DNA of 64,000 nucleotides, from NCBI GenBank assembly GCA_019426215.1, contig CM033397.1, positions 25,174,480 to 25,238,479 on the forward strand. The letters are read 5' to 3'. Within the stretch, counting starts at the first letter, position 1; each line of letters begins with the position of its first letter. The notes beneath the pieces were generated by a model. The model was not told the origin of the DNA. It ran no database searches and worked only from the letters and a program-made list of their open reading frames with translations. The stretch comes from Buddleja alternifolia (Eukaryota > Streptophyta > Magnoliopsida > Lamiales > Scrophulariaceae). The translations under genes and the position numbers were made by a program. This document shows positions 1 to 11,612 of this stretch, in pieces.

Positions 1-958
1 TAGATGACTTAGATATACAGAATTCAAAATAAAGTATATCTACTTTTAATAAAAATAAAATTAGTCCAACTAAATAAATACGCAAAATATGGAATTTTAT
101 TTTATTTTGATTTAAAGCAATCATTAAATGGAAAGACTTTTATTTGATTAAAGAATTAATTATTAATCATCCAAGAAAAATAATATATTCTATATTCAAA
201 TATTCAAGTATTTTCCAAGTCGAGGAAAAATTAATAATATTTAATCCACAAATTAATTATTAATCTCCAAAAAAAATAATTAATTATTTCTAATTAAATA
301 TTTAAATCCAATTAATCTTATTGGGCTCGATTTCATCAAACCCAAGTTACCATCCTTTTGGTCTACTTGGATTTAATTCAATTGGGCTCAAATTAATTAA
401 TTGGAAATAACATGCACACTTTACTAATTCCTATCGGGCTATTTTTAATTAAAGTCCAAATCACCTATCCAATGGCCCATTTGGAATTAATTAAATCAAG
501 CCCAAATTAATTAATGAATCGAGATTGATTAAATTTCTTGTTGGCCTTAATTAAATTATATCGAGTCATCATCCTTTTGACCCACCCGAATAATTAAATT
601 TATCCAAACCCAAATTTCAATTTCGACCCATTACATAGCCCGTTATATGACTCGAATTCAAGACCTGGTTCAACGAATCGGGTGTGAAAATACATGACCC
701 GTCGGGCCATGCACACGGCCCGACGGGTCGTGGCTGGGTGGCCAGGTAACATGCGGTAGTATATTTCTCGGGGCTCTTCGAGCCACGTTTTTTATCGTTT
801 CTGATTTTTTTCATCCATCATGAATATACCCAGACATACAATAAATATAAAAAATCAAAATTCATGCTTTAAACCATAAAAAATGCAAATTTAATTAACA
901 CATAATCGCATGCTATCATAAATCACATAAACTCAATTAAATATGCGAGTCAGAGATT
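1..958 (-). mobile_element. 5' internal leader of an LTR retrotransposon (partial)
   Basis: On the minus strand this stretch follows directly after an LTR and a primer-binding site, so it should be the start of an element's internal region, cut by the window edge. I see no gag or pol reading frame. It is rich in AATTAATT-type tracts with a short GC-rich patch near 640-780. It may be the leader of a large non-coding (LARD-like) element or simply untranslated leader. Assignment rests on position only. Confidence 0.5.
696..729. repeat. Perfect 13-bp inverted repeat (hairpin)
   Basis: GACCCGTCGGGCC at 696-708 is followed by an 8-nt loop and its exact reverse complement at 717-729. The stem is GC-rich in an otherwise AT-rich leader, so it would be a stable RNA or DNA hairpin. 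It lies about 230 nt downstream of the PBS in the sense of the minus-strand element. Confidence 0.85.
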
Positions 959-971
959 GGCTTTGATACCA
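959..971 (-). promoter_or_regulatory. Primer-binding site (initiator tRNA-Met type)
   Basis: The minus strand reads TGGTATCAAAGCC, one base off the usual TGGTATCAGAGCC complement of the initiator tRNA-Met 3' end. It lies one base from the LTR end, the expected position for priming minus-strand DNA synthesis. It fixes the orientation of the adjacent LTR as a minus-strand 5' LTR. Confidence 0.85.
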
Positions 972-972
972 C

Positions 973-2734
973 TGTTGGGTTTCGCGATACATAACATAAA
1001 CGCAACGGAAAGGATTTCAAATTTTTTTATTTTCAAACTCAACGTTGAATTCAATGATCGCATATTCAAATTGCACGATAAACTTAACGAATAAAACTTG
1101 TTAAAACGAAGTTGTTGGAGAATCTTTCTTCTTCCTCCAAATTCAAAACCTTGAAGCTTTGAAATCTTCAATCCTTTGATTTGATCTTCAAAACTTGAAC
1201 TTGATCCGAACAACGAAAGTACGTTGTCTCTAAATTGTCATGGACAAATCAACAATGGAAAAATTCCCACTTCTTCTCTAAAGGGGCGGCGACTAGGGTT
1301 ATTAGAGGGGAGGATTATTTTCTTCTTTCTTTCTAGGAGAGTTATGATCTTGTCTTACTTGTTCAAAGTCCAAGAGTCCTTATATACCTCATGACTTATT
1401 GAATAAGTCAAAACAAAAGAGCCCTAATTTAGTGCATCACATGGATGCCCACTTAGGCCTATTAGGCGTCCACTTTGGACGCCTTCTAGAAGCCTGAGAT
1501 TTATTTTGTTTAATTAATTTTTTATTTTAATTAATAATTTATTGTATCTAATAAATAAATTAATTGATCAAATAATCTAATTAATTAGATAAATTAATTC
1601 ATCAATATGTTTCACTAGGAAACTAATTAATAATTAATCTTATCCATATAATTAATTATTTCATATAATGAATAATTAATTATTTACTTTATCTAATAAA
1701 TTAAAACTCCTAGAAGAAAATAGAAATTCCTTTTTCATTTTTCTTTGTAGATCCTTTAGCGCGACTCTTTAGGTTCGTTTCGTTTGGCAATGAGAGAAAA
1801 CCAAAGGAAGTGGGTAACACCTAGCCAGTCACGTGGCCCACTTCGTAACCCAAACGAAAACGAATGATAGGATCATTCCGCAACCTTTTCAATCATAAAT
1901 ACCGTTTATGTTTAAACCCTTTGTTCACGTTCCCCGGTCAAGTGAGAGTCATGGCTTTGTCAAACTCACTGGACTTGACCATATGTTTTAATTATAATAA
2001 TACAAGATCATTGAGATTGATTTAGTGCCTAGCACAATCATCTCTTTTGCTTTGGCCAAAGACTTTGATCTCTATTTATCTATAATCACATAGGGTACAT
2101 TCTCATTCACTTATGAGAGAACAAATCTCATATTAGATATCTACTAAGACTACCACTTGCTCTTCAAGTCCGCATTTCGAGGTCGACCCCACCAACCGGT
2201 GAATTGGGTCTAACTACTCTAGTGAAAGATTTGACGTCACGAGTGCATCTTCAGCCTAATACTTCAGGTCAAAGGTTCACAAATACCTATTACGCATAAT
2301 CAGTTCTATCATTACAGAGTGAAAACCCATGTGATAGAACCGATGCAAGTCATGTTCGAGCATATCTGTTCCACTGACGTGCCTACAATCTCAATCTCCT
2401 ATCATCCCATGATACCAGACAGGCACTCCCATGTCAAAGCTAAGATTGTAAAAGTATTCAAAATCTTTATTTGCCCATTAAAGACTTCATATAACTTGCG
2501 AACTAGTTTTAGTAATCACGGTCGATCTCTCTAGTGCCTATCTTCCTATGCCATAGGAAGTAGAGGGATCGCACTGAAAACAAGGGCAAAGTGTTTTTTC
2601 ACAACTTATAGATACAGTTAAGAATTAAGTGAAAAACTAATTAATGCCTTTTTCAAATTTTGATTTAAGTTCAATACAATATTGATGCCCTACACATTCT
2701 ATCCTCTATGGCATCTGAGGGCATAATCCTAACA
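973..2734 (-). mobile_element. 1.76-kb LTR (LTR-A)
   Basis: In its sense (minus) orientation the LTR begins TGTTAGGATTATG at 2734 and ends AAACCCAACA at 973, with the canonical TG..CA termini. A TATA-like box (TATATAAGG, sense minus) lies near 1379-1387 and a PBS follows the LTR end. Its other edge abuts the envelope-like end of a Sirevirus-type element in the same orientation, with a mildly purine-rich run (GACGAAGAAGC) next to it. It can therefore act as the 3' LTR of that element and the 5' LTR of a second element to the left. Open frames inside it are incidental. Confidence 0.8.
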
Positions 2735-2814
2735 GCTTCTTCGTCAAAATTTATGTTCTTTATAATTGAGACAAGCTTCCTTCACTTAATAAGTGGAACA
2801 TGATCTTCCACGTC

Positions 2815-3695
2815 TTAGTCAGTTTCTTCATCATCATCCTTGATAGGAGATGGAATTTTAGCAGCTTTGGGCTTCTTGGTTCCCTCTTCTTTGTTACAGT
2901 CAAACGCTTCCCGGACTATTGGTTGACGCTCAAAAAGTGACTTTGCCACTCCACCGACTTTAGGAGGATTGAGGAGATTATTCACAATCCTTGGACCCAG
3001 AAACTTTGCTTTGTCCAAAATTGACCAGCAGAATTAACACAATCTACTCTGAATAGCAGATCACTCAACACGTCGCCATTGGGCTTGTTCACCGTTTCCA
3101 AACAATCCCTGAAACGTCCAAAAACATATTCACTCCAGTTCACCGTAATATCCATCACTATGGAAATCATGATTAGGAACTGTAAAGGAGTGACTTTGAT
3201 TAAGGTTCCAACTCTGCACTCGATAAATTTGTTGTAGAAATTTGCCAATAGTCTGTACTTGGGCAGAAGGTCTTTCTTGTCAAAGTTTGGGTTGAATTCC
3301 ATCGTCTCGTCGTTGCGAATTCTTGCCCAAAATTTGTCTATCTGACAGGAGAAGATGGATTCCAAAACCTCACCATCACTAGGTAACTTGAAGTTCTTGG
3401 CTATGAAGTCCGCAGAGAGTTCAAAGGTTTTGTTCTTCTTAGAGAAGTTGAAAGAGTAGGAAATAACATTCTTGTCCGAAGAAAGCTTGGCATTCTTCTA
3501 GAATTCAGATATTTCATCGAAGAAGTAGTACAAATATCTTGTTAGAATCATCTTCAAGCCAGCCTTGGCGATGGAATCTAACATATCTTTCATCGGGATT
3601 TTATCTTGGTCGTACAAATGCGTCCAGTCCACCACGAGGCCCTCAATGATCTTAATGGTGTCCTCAGCAACATTGACGGATTTCTTGGGTGCCAT
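2815..3695 (-). pseudogene. Envelope-like third ORF of the Sirevirus-type element
   Basis: A minus-strand frame starts at 3695 (MAPKKSVN) and runs to an in-frame stop at 3498-3500. It continues in the same frame to about 2982 and shifts frame near 3000-3018 to reach 2815 with an acidic, lysine-rich tail. A central block (YRLLANFYNKFIE, then VNWSEYVFGRF) matches a block in the second Copia remnant (VNWSHYILNCL at about 48070). Proteins of this sort follow pol in plant Sireviruses and are called envelope-like; membrane fusion activity has not been shown for them. I see no clear signal peptide here. Confidence 0.65.
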
Positions 3696-3730
3696 TTAAA
3701 TATAAGGTGGATTCTCCCTAAATTATATGC

Positions 3731-4479
3731 CTAATAAAGTATGATGTATAAGGATTGAGCATTTAAATCAATCATACCTAATTCACTTCTCAAAGTGAGA
3801 AAACGTTGTTCATTGAGCGCTTTGGCAAGAATATCCACTAATTGCTTTTCTGAACCAATAAAATGCATGGAGATATCTTTCTTTTGAACATGGTCACACA
3901 AAAAATGGTATCTAATATCAATATGTTTGGTTCTAGAATGAAGAACTGGGTTTTGAGTCATGGCTAAGGTGTTTTGGTTATCACAATGGATAGGGGTTGA
4001 ACCTAGGAGATTATACCATAATCTCTAAGTTGTTACCTCATCCATAAAATTTGCGCACAACAACTACCTGCAGCTACATACTCAGCTTCAGCTGTAGAAG
4101 TAGCTATGGATTGTTGTTTCTTACTATGCCATGAAACTAACCTATCACCAAGAAATTGACATGTACCACTTGTACTCTTTCGATCAATTTGGCATCCTGC
4201 AAAATCTGCATCTGAATAACCAATTAGTTTAAAAGGAGAGTCCCTTGGATACCATAAGCCCAAATGTTGTGTGCCTTTTAGGTATTTAAGGATTCTCTTG
4301 GAAGCAATTAAGTTTGACTCTTTAGGATCAGCTTGAAAGCGTGCACACGTGCATACCGAAAATATAATATCAGATCTACTAGCAGTAAGATAAAGAAGTG
4401 ATCCAATGATACCTCTATAATTAGTGATATCAACTTTCTTCCCACTTTCATCTTTATCTAGTTTAAGCGTTTGGCTCAT
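3731..4479 (-). pseudogene. Copia RNase H domain
   Basis: The minus-strand frame 4479-4033 carries the plant Copia RNase H signature: GYSDADFAGCQIDRKSTSG, then a block with STAEAEYVAA. A frameshift separates it from 3961-3731, which holds the C-terminal part (DIRYHFLCDHVQ, then DILAKALNE). RNase H would remove RNA from the RNA:DNA hybrid during reverse transcription. The break after LWMR and the frameshift show it is not functional as one protein. Confidence 0.9.
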
Positions 4480-4563
4480 TGGAATGGTTTTGTTTTTCTT
4501 TTAATGGGAGTTCAGGGTATCAGTTTATATGGTTCTACTGAATCAACATTGAATTTGGAAATA

Positions 4564-5460
4564 TTAGCCAATCAGTTCTATCATCTGGCCTTGGAAATGC
4601 ATCTCAGGTACATCAATTAGTAGGTATGAGAGGATTAATGTCTGGTCCTGATCATTAGATAAGAATCCAAATTTCTTAATCATGTTATGTGTATATTTAA
4701 CTTGGTTTATAAATATGTCATTAGGGAGTTGTTTAACTTGTAATCCTAAGAAGAAAGTTAATTCATCCATCATGCTCATTTCAAATTGGTCTTGCATCAT
4801 TTTTGAAAATTTTTCACAGAGAAGCTTATTAGTAAATCCAAAGATAATATCATCAACATAAATTTGGACTAACAGAATATCTTCATCATTGGTAATCTTA
4901 AATAACATTGTATCAACACTGCCTTTTGAAAGCCTTTACAAATAAGAAAAATAGAGAGAGTGTCATACCATGCTCGAGGTGTTTGTTTAAGGCTATAGAG
5001 TGTCTTATCTAGCTTGTAGACCATACTCTTACCATGATTGTTGATGAATCCCGATGGTTGCTCCACATAAACTTCTTCTTGGAGTTTACCATTCACGAAA
5101 GTACTCTTCACGTCCATTTAATAAACTGTAAACTTATTAAATGCTGCATATACAATAAACATGTGAATTGCTTCAAAACGGGCAATGGGAGTGTATGTCT
5201 CATCAAAATTAATACCCTCTTCTTGGCAATATCCTTGAGCGATAAGTCTAGCTTTGTTCCTTGTAACAATACCATTCTCATCCATCTTATTTCTGAATAC
5301 CAATCTAGTTCCAATAATTCCTTGTTGAGTTGGTCTTGGAACTAGAGTCAAAACCTTGTTACGTTCAAACTAATTTAGCTCTTCTTGCATGGCTTCAATC
5401 CAACTAGGATCACTTAGGGCTTCATCCACTTTCTTAGGTTCCATTTAAGATAGGAAGCTC
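4564..5460 (-). pseudogene. Copia reverse transcriptase domain
   Basis: The minus strand shows RLVFRNKMDENG and KARLIAQGYCQEEG at the N-terminal part, then MDVKSTFVNG, the YSLKQTPRAWY block and the catalytic YVDDIIFG motif at about 4840-4870. The first two parts are in the same frame and separated by one TAA just before MDVKSTF, where Copia RTs usually have a glutamine, consistent with a C-to-T change. A frameshift precedes the YVDD segment. It would polymerise cDNA in the virus-like particle if intact. Confidence 0.9.
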
Positions 5461-5585
5461 TCGAACATGGCCTCATTGAATGTAGCAGCTCCAATTCTCA
5501 CAGAAGCTCCAATATCTCTAATAATTTGCTCTGGTGGATGATCACGAAGCCATAATCTATCTGGCGGGAAAGGGTTGAGAGGTTA

Positions 5586-6700
5586 TTGAGGCGCTTGATT
5601 GCCCTTGAAGTTCACGATTTCATTTTTCTCTTGATGCTGATCATCAGCAATTCTTACAATAGGATCATTAATACCAACAGGAGTAATTGTCTTGGGAGGA
5701 GGTACAAAGACTTCATCATCATCGTCACTTTCATCATCAATGATCATTTTGGACGCTTGATGACAAATGTCTTCAACTCCTACATCAATAACGTTAACTT
5801 TACTTGACTTTTGGTTTGCATCATCAAAAACAACATAAATGGATTCCTCAACCTTATTAGTTCACCTATTTAGGATGTAAAAATTCTTTCCATTATTAGA
5901 ATAACCTAGAAAGATTCCCTCATCTGCTTTAGGATAAGATAATGAGATCCATTATTATGAATAAAACATTTTGAACCAAAGACATGAAAATATAAAATAT
6001 TTGTCTTACGTCCCTTCTATAGTTCATATGGTGTTTTACCATGCTATTTGTTGATCATGCATCAATTCTCAGTATAACATGCAGTATTGATTGTTTTGGC
6101 CCAATACCTAAGAGCAAGCTTGGACTCAGCTAACATCATCATGGGGGCTTTCTTTAGGGTTCTATTCCGACGCTCAGCAACACCGTTTTGTTAAGGAGTT
6201 CTAGGCGCTGAATACTCATTATGTATTCCATTTTCTGTACAAAATTTCTCAACAATCTTGTTGGAAAACTCAATATCATGATCGCTCCTTATTCTTGCAA
6301 CTTTATGGTTATTCTATGTTTGGAGTTGTCGAATAAGCATTGTGAGCTAGTCACATGTTTCATCTTTAGATGAAAGAAATTTCACCCAAGTAAATCCAGA
6401 GAAGTCATCTACTATCACTAAAGAATACTTTTTACCACTCACACTGATCATTTGAATGGGTTCAAACAGATCCATGTGAAGTAGTTCAAGTATCCTAGGA
6501 GTAGATAGACAAGCCTTTCTCTTGAAAGATTATTTAACTTGTTTGTGCATTTGACAAGCGTCACAAAATCCTTATGAAAAGGTCCTTTTGGGAATTCCTG
6601 TACAAGATTTAGCATTACAAGCTTAGAGATTGTTTCAAAGTTGAGGTGATTCATTTTTCTATGCCATAACCAACCCATTTTAGATTCATTTTTAGCGACA
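5586..6700 (-). pseudogene. Copia GAG-pre-integrase and integrase region
   Basis: The minus-strand segment 6678-6448 has the GAG-pre-integrase signature (LWHRKMNHLNFETISKL). Downstream, in broken frames from about 6430 to 5860, integrase core and C-terminal pieces can be read, including a Copia-like block after the core (near 6000-6180) and a YSNNGKNFYI-like stretch near 5890-5930. A poorly conserved linker leads to the RT. Several stops interrupt it. Confidence 0.75.
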
Positions 6701-7099
6701 AAGCATGTTGGGCCGTTATCAATTTTTGAACCCTAATCTACCAAATAAAAGTTATTTGATCTTTTTCCTTTCAATTTAGTAGACCCAGTCTTAGCATCGT
6801 TAATGTAGCAATAGTCACTTGAAAATTTACCTTCAAAGCCTTTATCACAAAATTGACTAATGCTCAATTGAGATATTTCAGTCTCAAGTGATTTGCTTTT
6901 CTCAATGCATAGTTTCTGAACTTGCAACTCAGCTTTGAGCGTTGCATTTTTACTCTTGAGCGTTCAAATTTCATCAGAGTGTTTTTTTTATATAATTTAG
7001 CAACTCCTTGACAGGCACCATGATAATCATTTATCATGTCAAGTAGCTCTTCATTTGCGGATGCTTGTTCTGATTCCGCTAGCAAACCTTGTTGGCGAA

Positions 7100-7946
7100 T
7101 GTTGCTCCTGAATTGGTTTCTATCTAAGTAATCCTACCTTGTAGGCTTAGCTATGTTTAGATAAGGGCAATTTACCTGGTAGTGCCCTGGTTTCCTGCAA
7201 TTATAACAAAGATTAGTTTTTATCTTTTGTTCAGTTGTTAATCTCGATGTACCATGTGCTTTTGAAGCCACTGGCACTGAGAGAGCCTGGAGAGAAGATG
7301 CTTGGTACTAAATCAGCACTGAAGGAGGAGGAGTCAAATACTGAGGTGCTTGATACGATTATTGAACAGGAGGAGACGCTTGATAGGAATTCTGTCCTAG
7401 AGATTTTGGAGTTTTTCCTTTTTTATCATATTTCAAAAACCTTCTAAACTTGTTAAATTGTGCTATTTTCTCTTCCTCACTAAGTTCTGACACCTTTCCC
7501 TTATTACCCGATTTATTCTTGATTGATGCTATGAGCGCTTTTGATTCTATCACTGTGCTAACTACATCACTTGTTGAATTTAATTCAAACTTAAAAACCC
7601 TAAGTTCTGAGAAAGCATCCTTTGGAGTTAGAAACGATAACATGTTTGATTCTCTCATAGTTGTTGTCTTCATCAAAAATCTACTTAGGAAGACTTCTGA
7701 ATATCTTGATCACCATTTCTCGATTTTGCAAATCTATGCCTAGAGACGTCAACTCTGTAACAAGAGTAGTAAATCTTACATCCAATTGGTCTAGCGTCTC
7801 ATTGAGCAACATCTTAAAACCATTAAATCTTTCCTTCGAAATGGAAAGCTTGTTCTCCTTGATTTGAGCTAACCACCACAGATTATGGCCAACTTATCCC
7901 AAATTTTCTTAGTCGTTGAACACGAATTACCCTTATTAAATAAATT
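7100..7946 (-). pseudogene. Copia gag with CCHC zinc knuckle (5' truncated)
   Basis: Minus-strand translation of about 7880-7680 gives a UBN2/gag-like segment (ERFNGFKMLLNETLDQLDVRF, REMVIKIFRSLPK). Codons at 7208-7167 encode CYNCRKPGHYQVNC, a perfect C-x2-C-x4-H-x4-C knuckle that would bind RNA. The N-terminal part is missing because the sequence changes abruptly to pararetrovirus at 7947. An acidic linker occupies 7235-7450. Confidence 0.8.
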
Positions 7947-8239
7947 TGGTTACAACCCCTACATCCTTAAATGATATTATGATAGAAATGAATCATTTAA
8001 GAAAAGAAATTGATTCTTTAAAACAAGAAAATAAAATTCTTGACAATAGAATATCAAAATTAGAAAATAATTCCGAAACCAATTCTATTCCCCAAGTGGA
8101 ACAAATGGTTAATATGACTAACTTTCAACTTCCAAATGATAATTTTTTAAATACTCTTGAACAGATAATTTCTCAAAAATGGACTGTTAAAATTACTATT
8201 TTGATAGATAGTTACTTTCAAACGAATCTATTGCTTTAA
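7947..8239 (+). pseudogene. Coat-to-protease spacer with coiled-coil-like segment
   Basis: This frame opens with an asparagine- and lysine-rich segment (MIEMNHLRKEIDSLKQENKI) whose leucine/isoleucine spacing suggests a coiled coil, at about residues 11-40. It precedes the protease and is present in the right copy at 14526-14908. A frameshift near 8215 breaks the link to the protease domain. Its role in the virus is unknown; in caulimovirids such segments lie between coat protein and protease. Confidence 0.6.
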
Positions 8240-8640
8240 TTGATAGCGGTGCAAATTTAAATGTTATACAGGAAGGATTAATTCATACTGGGTATTTTCA
8301 AAAGACTACACATACTTTATCACATGCTGGAGGACAAAAATTGGATATCAGATTTAAACTTCCAAAAGCTTTTGTTTCCATTGATAGAAAGTGCATTCCA
8401 TCAAGTTTTTTACTTGTGAAAAATATTTCAAATCAAGTAATACTTGGTACACCTTTTATTACAAAAATTTATCCTTTTATAATAGTAAATAAGTAGGGAA
8501 TTATAGGCACTTATAATAATAAGCCTATACATCTTCAATCTGTAACAAAACCTTTTACAAAAGTATTACATGGGATGTATGAACATCTCAAAGCTAAAGA
8601 AAATCAATTAAGTTTCTCAAAAATGAAGTCAATATTTTAA
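8240..8640 (+). pseudogene. Retroviral-type aspartic protease
   Basis: The active-site motif is readable as ALIDSGANLNVI just after the frameshift at about 8230, with the canonical D-S-G triplet intact. The rest of the fold follows (SSFLLVKNISNQVILGTPFI) and is interrupted by a TAG at about 8494. Such a protease processes the viral polyprotein. The right copy carries D-R-G instead, so the two copies differ at the catalytic triplet. Confidence 0.75.
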
Positions 8641-9587
8641 CTATTGAAGAAAAACTTCAAAATCCTAAATTACAGTATAAAATAAAACTTCTTCATAATA
8701 AATTTTGCTTAGAAATTTGTAATGATCATCCTAATGTTTTTTGGGATTGGAAGAAACATATTGTTGATCTTCCTTATGAAAATGATTTTGATGAAAAAAG
8801 TATTCCTACCAAAGCTAGGCCATGTCAAATGAATTCTGCATATTTAGAATTATGCAAAAAAGATATTGAATCTTTGCTTCATAAAAAATTAATATGTCCG
8901 TCTCAATCTCCATGGTCATGTACTGTATTTTATATTAATAAACATAGTGAGCAGGAAAGAGGAGTCCCCAGGCTAGTAATAAATTATAAACCTCGTAATA
9001 AAATTTTAAAATGGATTAGACACCCCATTCCTAATAAAAAAGATCTTTTAGATAGATTATATAATGCTATTATATTTTCCAAATTTGATTTAAAATCAGG
9101 ATATTGACAAATTCAAATTAATAAATCTAACAAGTATAAAATTGCTTTTAATGTTCCCATAGGACATTATGAATGGAATGTTATGCCCTTTGACCTAAAG
9201 AATGCTCCTTCAAAATTTCAGAAAATAATGAATGATATTTTCACTCCATTTAGTGAATTTATTATTGTGTATATTGATGATATTCTTGTTTTCTCCAAGG
9301 ATATTGAATTACATTTTAAGCATTTAGATATTTTTAGAAAAATTATTATTCAAAATGGATTGGTTATATCCAAACCAAAAATGTCTTTGTTCCAAACTAA
9401 TGTTAGGTTTTTAGGACATAATATTGAAAAGGGTAATATTGATACTATAAATAAAAGTATAGAATTTGCATCTAAATTTCCAGATGAAATAGCTGACAAA
9501 ACTCAATTGCAAAGATTTTTAGGAAGTATAAATTATATTTCAGCCTATTATAGAAATCTTGCTGAAGATACTGCTATTTGATGTGAT
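8641..9587 (+). pseudogene. Caulimovirid reverse transcriptase
   Basis: RT blocks are clear: LICPSQSPWSCTVFY, PRLVINYKPRNKILKWIRHP, FSKFDLKSGY, then the catalytic VYIDDILVFSKD at about 9266-9301 and FLGHNIEKGNI. A TGA at about 9105 replaces the tryptophan expected after GY; the right copy has a leucine codon there, so the stop is private to this copy. A gap and a further stop near 9580 separate it from RNase H. An intact enzyme would copy pregenomic RNA into DNA. Confidence 0.9.
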
Positions 9588-10085
9588 AGACTAAAACAGA
9601 AACCAAAACCTTGGTCTGACCAGCATACTAATGCTGTCAAGAAAATAAAAGAAAAAGTTAAAACATTACCTTGTTTAATGTGGCAAACCCTAATTCGGAG
9701 AAAATTGTAGAAACTGATGCTTCTGATATTGGTTATGGGAGGCATCTTAAAACAAGTTAATCCCATAACAAAACAAGAAAATCTTATTAGATTTCATTCA
9801 GGAAAATGGAATAATAGCCAGAAAAATTATGCTACCATAGCTAAAGAAATTCTTGTTATAGTAAAATGTGTATTAAAATTTCAAGATGATTTATATAATC
9901 ACAAAATCGAAACAGATTGCCAAGTAGCCAAATTTATGTTTCAAAAAGATTTCAAACATGATGTTTCTAAACAAATGTTTGCTAGATGGCAGACACATCT
10001 TGCCCCTTTTGACTTTGAAATTGTCTATAAAAAAGGAGAAGATAATAATCTTCCAGACTTCTTAACTCGGGAATGTTTATCATAA
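9588..10085 (+). pseudogene. Caulimovirid RNase H
   Basis: A VETDASDIGYG motif at about 9707-9740 holds the first catalytic aspartate, after which a frameshift (relative to the right copy) leads into 9717-10085, with HSGKWNNSQKNYATIAKEIL and the end block FEIVYKKGEDNNLPDFLTRE. This is the classical pol terminus of the family. The stop TAA at 10083-10085 overlaps the likely start of the next ORF as TAATG. Confidence 0.85.
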
Positions 10086-11482
10086 TGAATATTTCAGGCA
10101 TGCAATCCCGAGGACGTGGACCCTCCTCATATAGGGGCAGGGGTGGTCGTGGCCTAGATCAGGATAATATTTTGACACAACATGGAACAAAAATGCTCAT
10201 AGCATCTGATTTATCATCGGAATCTCAAGATCCTTTATATAAGGAATTCCACGAATTTAAAAAACAAAAAGCAGGTGATAACCAAGCTTCGCCCTCATAT
10301 TTCCAAAATTTTGGGGAATGAAGAAGATGAAAAAGTTCATAATATGAATTATATACACAATGATCAGAAAAGGGTTATACTCTTTATCAACAATAGTGAT
10401 TTAAAATGGGAAAATAGTCCCTAGATATTTTAGAAAGATATATTCACAATCATAGTTTTACTTATTGAAGTTATAAATTCCAGTATTATGAAAAGTTACT
10501 CGTTAATACAGGTGCATGTGAGATACAAGATTTTGCCAGTGGAAATAAAGAAAGTTATAACTTTTCAAAAATCATCATTAAAAAGATTATATCAGTCAAA
10601 GAATGGGGAATATCTCCATTGAAAGAATTTTTTTTTTATTTTAACAATAATCCCATCAAATATAATTATTGGGATTATGTAAAAAGTTTTCAAAAAGTTT
10701 TCTTATACGAAAAAGACAAACATAGTCATACTTGGTTTATCAAAATATGTGGAGAAGTTTATAACTACTCCATACCTAATAAGTTTATTCATTGGTGGCA
10801 ATTTTATGGCCCCAAAGCGTAATATCTGCTAAAAATCCTTATAGGATTATTTCAAAAATGGAAAAAATATTCTGTTACATTATCAGAATTATCTGAGTCT
10901 CATAGATCAGACAAAATATATACATTTTATCTCTTTATTGAATTTTTGATCCCTTAGATTTGGAAATGGGGTCCCCAAGTAGAGTATACTAAGTATAATA
11001 TCTCATCATTGAAAAGAGTATCATATACAAAATTTTGGGGAAAAATGATCCGAATTGATTCAGAAACCAAAGAATTGTATGGCCACGAGAACATACAAAG
11101 AATTGATGAAAAAATCAAAATTTATAAAAATATTTATGAAAAGAAGCAGAAAAAGCAGCAACATCCAGCCATCAACATTGTAGAAGTATCTCAGCATCTC
11201 AAACAGAAAGTAGGACAAATGTCAAAGGAGAAAATGATCGAGACATATCTCAACAACATGAAAAAGAATTAATGGAAAAATTGGAGGAAGAGGAACACAG
11301 TGATACTTCAATGGCCTCTTCTAGCCGAGGAACCAATTCTGCTAATCTACCAATTCTGCTAATCTCATAAACTTTCAGGATGGAGAAGATCCCAATGATG
11401 TCACAATTGACGATAATTTTGATCAAATTTTGAAAAATCTCAAGGAAGACTCTTCTAAAGGCAAAAACAAAAGATCCCGCTA
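10085..11482 (+). pseudogene. Caulimovirid second ORF, unknown function
   Basis: The likely start ATG at 10085 overlaps the pol stop (TAATG); an in-frame ATG lies 12 nt upstream at 10073. The N-terminus has an arginine-glycine tract (SRGRGPSSYRGRGGRG), suggesting nucleic-acid binding. A central block (HTWFIKICGEVYNYSIPN, then FIHWWQFYGPKA) is well conserved in the right copy. The C-terminal part is lysine/glutamine-rich, followed by an acidic tail ending near 11482. Several frameshifts and stops separate the parts. A 14-nt repeat (CCAATTCTGCTAAT) lies at about 11335-11362. The position fits ORF2 of florendovirus-like genomes, for which no function is established. Confidence 0.6.
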
Positions 11483-11612
11483 AACTAATAAGGGAATGTC
11501 TCCTTCATGAACAGGAATAATTGTTCATTACTGTTCATTAATAGTACAATTACTGTGTAAAAAGTATTAATTATTTTGTAATTTTAAGTTGAAGTCCGCC
11601 GCCTTAAACTCT

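Larger units (their letters stand above)
2735..7946 (-). mobile_element. Decayed Sirevirus-type Ty1/Copia element
   Basis: Read on the minus strand the order is gag with a zinc knuckle, GAG-pre-integrase, integrase, reverse transcriptase, RNase H, then an extra envelope-like ORF. Integrase before RT is the Ty1/Copia order, and the extra ORF after pol is typical of Sireviruses. The 5' end is cut off at about 7946, where endogenous pararetrovirus sequence begins. No 5' LTR is present. Numerous stops and frameshifts make it non-autonomous. Confidence 0.85.

Noticed and set aside
7235..7743. Plus-strand frames opposite the Copia gag
   Set aside because: They are shadows of the minus-strand gag, which has a clear zinc knuckle.
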